Shown here piece by piece: positions 60,096 through 64,000 of a DNA stretch of 64,000 nt. This stretch comes from an uncultured Lachnospiraceae bacterium (lineage in GTDB: Bacteria > Bacillota > Clostridia > Lachnospirales > Lachnospiraceae), in NCBI GenBank assembly GCA_947591155.1, contig CANQDA010000009.1, forward strand, positions 36,784-100,783, given 5' to 3'. Every line of letters begins with the position of its first letter. Position 1 is the first letter of the stretch. Below the pieces are notes generated by a model. The model was not told the origin of the DNA. It saw nothing but the letters and a program-made list of their open reading frames with translations, and did not search any database. The position numbers were made by a program, and so were the translations under genes.

Positions 60096-61814
60096 ATGTT
60101 CAAACATATATCTGCCACACAGATCCCCGACGTCTCCCCTATCCTCTCGGAAGATTACTCCGATATTATCTTTCGCTATCAGAGTTCACCCGAGTCCTTA
60201 TTCGACGAGCTGGCGTCGTATGCGCCGCAGCTCGTTGACATCCAATACATCATTCTTCACGCGCCGCTCTCCGACCGCCTTGCCACAGTCGAGGAGCTTG
60301 GCTATTCCGGCGTCCCCAAGCTTTTTGCCCCCATCGACACCGTCAGTCTGGAGGCCGCAGGGATCCTGCCGGCACAGATCCAGCCGTACCTGGACCTGTC
60401 CGGGCGAGGCATTCTCATCGGCTTTCTGGACTCCGGCATCGATTACACGCTTCCGGCATTCCGCAATATCGACGGGACGACGCGGATCGCCCGGATCTGG
60501 GATCAGACCGACCAGTCCGGGACGGCGCCGGAGGGACTTCCCTACGGAAGCGAATATACGGATGATATGCTGAACCAGGCACTGTTCTCCGGCGATCCGC
60601 TCTCGCTCGTTCCGGAACGCGATGAATCCGGGCACGGTACCTCGGTCGCAGGAATTGCCTGCGGCAGTGCAGACGCGGGGGATGATTTCATCGGAGCCGC
60701 TCCGGAGGCCCGCATCGTCTTCGTCCGTCTCAAGCAGGCCAAACAATATCTGCGCGACTATTTTCTGATCCCGCAGGGCGCGACCGTCTATCAGGAAACT
60801 GACCTGATGCTCGGCGTGCGTTACATGGTCGACGTCTCCCGGGAGCTTCGCATGCCGCTCGTCATCTGCATCTCCGTCGGAACGAACCAGGGCAGCCACA
60901 CGGGTGCGACCCCGCTTGAGGAAGTCCTGACTTCCGCACAGTTCAACACAGGCGTCTATGCGGTTGCGGGGACCGGGAACGAGACCGGAATGGGACATCA
61001 CTTTCAGGGCAGGCTCTCCCGCGTGGATGATTTCACAGAAGTGGAACTTCTCGTGAATCAGGAAACGCGCGGCTTCACAGTCGAATTCTGGGCGGACGCC
61101 CCGGAGTTGTACAGCATTGGCTTCACTTCCCCGCTCGGAGAGACAATTCAGCCGGTACAGCCGCGCAGCGGTACTACGCTGGAATTCAATTTTCTGTTGG
61201 AGTACAGTCGAATCGCGCTGACCTACACGATCGTCGAGACACTCAGCGGCGCACAGCTGGCCCTGATCCGTTTTTTGAATCCCACGCCAGGCGTGTGGCG
61301 CATCCGTGTCGTCAACAAGACATTTGTAAACGGCGTTTTCCACCTGTGGCTCCCTGTCACAGACCTTGTGGATCCGGAGATCCGCTTTTATGCGCCGAAT
61401 TCCGACGTCACGCTCGTCATCCCGTCCTGCGCCGCCTCTGTGATCACAGTCAGCGCTTACAGCGCATACAACAACAGCCTGTTCATCCATTCCGGAAGGG
61501 GCTACACGAGAAACGGCATGGTCAAGCCGAACTTCGCATCGCCGGGGGTCGATCTGACTGCTCCGTTGCCCGGAGGACGCTACACCTCCCTCACCGGTTC
61601 GTGCGCCGCCTCCGCGCTTACGGCCGGCGCAGTCGCTCTTCTTGCGGAGGCCGGACTGCGTCAGGAACAACCGCGCTATTTTACGACGCAGGAGATCGTA
61701 AGCCTGTTTCTGCGAGGAGCCGAGCGAAACAGCTCCTACATTTATCCGAACCCTGAATGGGGCTACGGTACGATGAATGTGTACGGAATTTTTGAGTCAT
61801 TTCTGCGCTCGTAG
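60096..61814 (+). CDS. Csp-like subtilase (S8) with Cys in place of the catalytic Ser
   Basis: The 572-residue protein resembles the Csp spore-germination proteases and related Lachnospiraceae subtilases: a short N-terminal prodomain-like part, Asp 112 in GFLDSGID, His 180 in ESGHGTSVAG, and a jelly-roll insert of about 150 residues (FTVEFWADAPELYSIG...) before the last catalytic block. There the usual G-(T/S)-S reads TGSCAASALTAG, so position 503 (bases 61602-61604, TGC) is Cys. It may be an inactive pseudoprotease, as CspA and CspC are in C. difficile, or a thiol variant. No clear signal peptide. It follows the DtxR-type gene by 85 bases. Confidence 0.85.
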   Translation: MFKHISATQIPDVSPILSEDYSDIIFRYQSSPESLFDELASYAPQLVDIQYIILHAPLSDRLATVEELGYSGVPKLFAPIDTVSLEAAGILPAQIQPYLDLSGRGILIGFLDSGIDYTLPAFRNIDGTTRIARIWDQTDQSGTAPEGLPYGSEYTDDMLNQALFSGDPLSLVPERDESGHGTSVAGIACGSADAGDDFIGAAPEARIVFVRLKQAKQYLRDYFLIPQGATVYQETDLMLGVRYMVDVSRELRMPLVICISVGTNQGSHTGATPLEEVLTSAQFNTGVYAVAGTGNETGMGHHFQGRLSRVDDFTEVELLVNQETRGFTVEFWADAPELYSIGFTSPLGETIQPVQPRSGTTLEFNFLLEYSRIALTYTIVETLSGAQLALIRFLNPTPGVWRIRVVNKTFVNGVFHLWLPVTDLVDPEIRFYAPNSDVTLVIPSCAASVITVSAYSAYNNSLFIHSGRGYTRNGMVKPNFASPGVDLTAPLPGGRYTSLTGSCAASALTAGAVALLAEAGLRQEQPRYFTTQEIVSLFLRGAERNSSYIYPNPEWGYGTMNVYGIFESFLRS

Positions 61815-61931
61815 TCTTTGACTCTTCCGAATGGTGCTTCCGCGTGCCTTGGGATCCCTCCTGTTTTTCGTAACACTTACCTTTTGGACGCATATGATAC
61901 ATTGTAAATGAAAAATTTCGGAGGGTACAAA

Positions 61932-62183
61932 ATGAGCGATTTAGCAGCAACAAACTGTGGGTGTGAGGGCATCAATTCCTGCTCGCTGATCTGGATCATT
62001 CTCCTGCTCAACTGCTTCTGCGGAGGAAACAACGGTACTTCCTTCCTGAACGGCAATGGCGGCGGATGTGGCAACGACAGCTGCCTGATCATTCTCCTGC
62101 TTCTGCTCTGCGGCGGCGGATGCGGCGGCAACAACAACGGCTCTTTCTTCAACAACGGAAACGGCTGTGGATGCGGATGCTAA
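61932..62183 (+). CDS. Small Cys/Gly/Asn-rich protein ('chorion class high-cysteine' type)
   Basis: The ATG at 61932 follows GGAGGG by 6 bases and gives 83 residues. The protein has two short hydrophobic stretches (CSLIWIILLLNCFC and CLIILLLLLC), each between Gly/Asn/Cys-rich segments (CGGNNG, GGGCGGNNNG), and ends NGCGCGC. It looks like an internal duplication of one unit. Proteins of this kind are widespread in Lachnospiraceae; their role is unknown, possibly envelope or spore related. The frame from 61908 would add residues without a site. Confidence 0.8.
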   Translation: MSDLAATNCGCEGINSCSLIWIILLLNCFCGGNNGTSFLNGNGGGCGNDSCLIILLLLLCGGGCGGNNNGSFFNNGNGCGCGC

Positions 62184-62202
62184 TCTGATCTTCCAAAAAT
62201 TT

Positions 62203-62235
62203 GGGGCGTGGCTTTCTGCCACGCCCCGGATTTTG
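62203..62235 (+). terminator. Terminator after the Cys-rich gene
   Basis: GGGGCGTGG (62203-62211) pairs perfectly with CCACGCCCC (62219-62227), followed by GGATTTTG. Confidence 0.85.
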
Positions 62236-62283
62236 TTCTCGCAACACAGTTCAAACAATTCTTATCCCGCGTTTGACACATTT

Positions 62284-62448
62284 TCAGCTTTCGTCTCTCA
62301 ACCCCCGTACTCCGCATTCGTCCCTTTTTAATATCTGTTTCCCCTGCAGCTCTGTCTGTTCCTCTCTCCGCTTCTCCTTCTTCCTCTGCATGCACTCTTC
62401 ATCTATCTCATAGAACGCGTTTCCGTCGATCACGATCCGCGATGCCAT
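62284..62448 (-). CDS. Small conserved-looking protein of unknown function
   Basis: A 54-residue minus-strand frame starts MASRIVIDGNAFYEIDEECM and continues with a charged helix rich in Lys, Arg, Glu and Gln. The IVIDGNAFYEIDEEC opening recalls a small family of hypothetical proteins in Lachnospiraceae, from memory only. AAAGGGG lies about 10 bases upstream of the start. No function can be given. Confidence 0.6.
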   Translation of the reverse strand: MASRIVIDGNAFYEIDEECMQRKKEKRREEQTELQGKQILKRDECGVRGLRDES

Positions 62449-62465
62449 CTGCAACATCCCCTTTC

Positions 62466-62561
62466 TATAAATGAAAAAGCAGGATAGCCATCGGCCACCC
62501 TGTTATAAAATATTCAGCCTGCATATTTCTGTTGCCGTCCTCATACATATAAATGAAAAAG
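62466..62561 (+). repeat. Direct repeat upstream of the 92-residue protein gene
   Basis: TATAAATGAAAAAG occurs at 62466-62479 and again at 62548-62561. The second copy includes the approach to the GGGGAAGG ribosome site, so the repeat may be a small leader duplication. Confidence 0.5.
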
Positions 62562-62578
62562 GGGAAGGATAGAACTTT

Positions 62579-62857
62579 ATGAGCGATAATTCCTGGATGA
62601 ACAACCCTGCCCTCGGAGGAATCGATCCGGCAAAGCTGCAGATGCTCTCCTCCCTGGCCGAGCAGGCGCAGGGGAAAAGCCAGAACGAGCTGCTTCCGTT
62701 TCTGATGGCCGCCATGTCCCAATCACAGTCAAACCATATGTCATTCAACTCTGCGGAGACCGAGGCTATCATCAATGTGATGAAGATAGGAAAATCACCC
62801 CAGCAGATCCAGCAGATCGATCGAATGTGCGCGATGATAAAACAATTTAAGAGATAA
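62579..62857 (+). CDS. Small protein of unknown function
   Basis: The 92-residue protein (MSDNSWMNNPALGGIDPAKL ...) has no signal peptide or membrane helix. It is helical and rich in Gln, Met and Ser in the middle and has a C-terminal SPQQIQQIDRMCAMIKQ helix. GGGGAAGG lies about 10 bases before the start. The gene ends at the terminator of the converging rplJ-rplL transcript. Not recognised as any known domain. Confidence 0.7.
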   Translation: MSDNSWMNNPALGGIDPAKLQMLSSLAEQAQGKSQNELLPFLMAAMSQSQSNHMSFNSAETEAIINVMKIGKSPQQIQQIDRMCAMIKQFKR

Positions 62858-62890
62858 AAAAACAGTCGCCGGAACTTTTGTTCCGGCGAC
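62856..62890 (-). terminator. Terminator of rplJ-rplL
   Basis: GTCGCCGGAA (62865-62874) pairs perfectly with TTCCGGCGAC (62881-62890), followed on the minus strand by seven T. Confidence 0.92.
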
Positions 62891-62901
62891 CGGCGATACG
62901 A

Positions 62902-63279
62902 TCACTTCAATGTAACCTTTGCGCCCTCAGCCTCGAGCTTTGTCTTCAGCTCGTCTGCCTCTGCCTTGGAAGCGCCCTCCTTGATTACCTTCGGAGCGTT
63001 GTCTACGACATCCTTCGCTTCCTTCAGGCCAAGGCCTGTCGCCTCGCGGACGACCTTGATAACCTTAACCTTGTTCGGGCCCACCTCGGTGAGCTCTACG
63101 TCGAACTCATCCTTCTCCTCAGCTGCCTCAGCCGGAGCTGCGCCTGCTGCCGCTACTACGACGCCTGCTGCTGCCGATACGCCGAACTCTTCCTCACATG
63201 CCTTCACGAGCTCATTCAGCTCGAGAACGGATAACTCTTTGATCGCTTCGATAAACTCAGCTGTCGTCATCTTTGCCAT
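62902..63279 (-). CDS. rplL: Ribosomal protein bL12 (L7/L12)
   Basis: The 125-residue stalk protein has the N-terminal dimerisation helices ([20 protein letters not shown]), the Ala/Gly-rich hinge and the C-terminal domain with [19 protein letters not shown] and [19 protein letters not shown]. It recruits translation factors to the ribosome. AGGAGG precedes the start. It follows rplJ in the usual order, 55 bases downstream. Confidence 0.98.
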   Translation of the reverse strand: MAKMTTAEFIEAIKELSVLELNELVKACEEEFGVSAAAGVVVAAAGAAPAEAAEEKDEFDVELTEVGPNKVKVIKVVREATGLGLKEAKDVVDNAPKVIKEGASKAEADELKTKLEAEGAKVTLK

Positions 63280-63334
63280 TTTATTTTCCTCCTGTTATGA
63301 ATATGTTTTCTGTTTCTCTGCTTACTCTTCTGGT

Positions 63335-63961
63335 TTACTCTGCCTCTGTCGGCGCTTCTGCAGCTTCAGCCTTTTCCGGCTCCTGCGCCGCTTCAGCCTC
63401 AGCCTTCACCGGCTCTTCCGCGGCCTCTGCCTTCACCGGCTCTTCTGCCTGCTCAGACTTCTCTGCGCTCTCCGGACGATCCGGCAGCTCAGCGATCTGA
63501 CTAAGCACACGCGCGAAGTTCGAAATCGGGGACTTCATGCTGCCAAGCAGCCTGCCGAGCAGTACTTCTCTCGACGGGATTTCCGCCAGAGCCGTGATCG
63601 CCTTCTCGTCGTAGTAGCCTCCCTCGACAATGCCTGCCAGGACCTTCAGCGTCGGAACCTTCTTCATATACTTGGAAAGGATCCTTGCCGGGGCCGTCGC
63701 ATCGTCCTTGGAGATCGCGATCGCGTTCGGGCCTTCCAGATGCTTCGTCAGCGGCTCGCAGTCCGTGCCCTGGAACGCAAAGTTCATCATCGTGTTCTTG
63801 TACACCTTGTAGATGATGCCTGCTTCCCTCAGCTCCTTACGAAGCTCGGTATCTGCTTCCACCGTGATTCCGCTGTAGTGGATCAGAACAACCGACTGGG
63901 CGTCCTTGATGTTCTCTGAGATCTCCTCCACGATCGGTTTCTTCAGTTCAACCTTAGCCAT
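63335..63961 (-). CDS. rplJ: Ribosomal protein uL10 with an acidic Ala/Glu-rich C-terminal tail
   Basis: The stalk-base protein has MAKVELKKPIVEEISENIKD, the strand VVLIHYSGITVEADTELRKE, YKVYKNTMMNFAF, and the L12-binding helix near LLGRLLGSMKSPISNFARVL. The ATG at 63961 gives the family N-terminus and has GGAGGT about 10 bases upstream; a GTG at 63973 is in frame. The last roughly 43 residues form repeats of AEEPVKAEA-type units, so the protein is 208 residues long instead of about 170. The upstream leader that autoregulates this operon lies outside the window. Confidence 0.96.
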   Translation of the reverse strand: MAKVELKKPIVEEISENIKDAQSVVLIHYSGITVEADTELRKELREAGIIYKVYKNTMMNFAFQGTDCEPLTKHLEGPNAIAISKDDATAPARILSKYMKKVPTLKVLAGIVEGGYYDEKAITALAEIPSREVLLGRLLGSMKSPISNFARVLSQIAELPDRPESAEKSEQAEEPVKAEAAEEPVKAEAEAAQEPEKAEAAEAPTEAE

Positions 63962-64000
63962 GAAATGGTGCACCTCCTTATAGATTTGTGTACCGCCGGA

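Overview
Organism. The window looks like a chromosome segment of a gut Clostridia, most likely Lachnospiraceae. Support: Firmicute-type ribosome binding sites throughout, a cellobiose phosphorylase and an ATPase-less sugar ABC transporter next to LacZ, a DtxR-controlled feoA-feoA-feoB set with a small Cys-rich Feo partner, a Csp-like subtilase, a Cys/Gly-rich 'chorion class' small protein, and rplJ-rplL at the right edge. Assignment is from protein resemblance only.

Layout. 0-5 kb: 5'-truncated htpG, a YhcG-type nuclease, an SGNH hydrolase and a DUF4358 lipoprotein. 5-13 kb: a minus-strand galactoside unit (AraC regulator, solute-binding protein, two permeases, LacZ) with a cre-like site. 13-16 kb: a subtilase and an EAL protein. 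16-20 kb: a YdiB-type quinate/shikimate dehydrogenase followed by a complete TRAP transporter. 20-48 kb: one long minus-strand surface-polysaccharide locus. It is headed by a LoaP/NusG paralogue and a phosphoglycosyl transferase, then a CDP-sugar block (rfbF, split transketolase, three SDRs, rfbG, a GlpA/GlpB-like pair). Next comes an AT-rich block (GT4, Glf, GT2, EpsG polymerase, acyltransferase, flippase, LicD, aldolase, broken FGGY kinase). It ends with three genes that match the phosphoramidate pathway of Campylobacter capsules. 48-56 kb: a helicase, GH94 cellobiose phosphorylase and a HipA-like kinase with an odd partner. 56-60 kb: the feo operon and its DtxR-type regulator. 60-64 kb: a Csp-like protease with a changed nucleophile, small proteins and rplJ-rplL.

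Most notable. (1) Homologues of glutamine kinase, a gamma-glutamyl-CDP-amidate hydrolase and phosphoglutamine cytidylyltransferase lie together at 20.9-25.1 kb, suggesting that a Firmicute decorates its capsule with phosphoramidate; the kinase carries an extra N-terminal HxGH nucleotidylyltransferase domain. (2) Two genes of the same locus (acyltransferase, glf) each contain a run of nine G in the coding strand, a phase-variation signature. (3) A roughly 350-bp structured element occurs in two full copies (15.8 and 51.6 kb). Its terminal hairpin core occurs twice more, as an inverted pair at 5.15-5.45 kb. Stems differ in sequence while pairing and internal loops are kept, so this looks like a selected RNA or DNA fold. 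I cannot name this family.

Limits. No database search, folding program or GC calculation was run; all alignments and pairings were done by eye.
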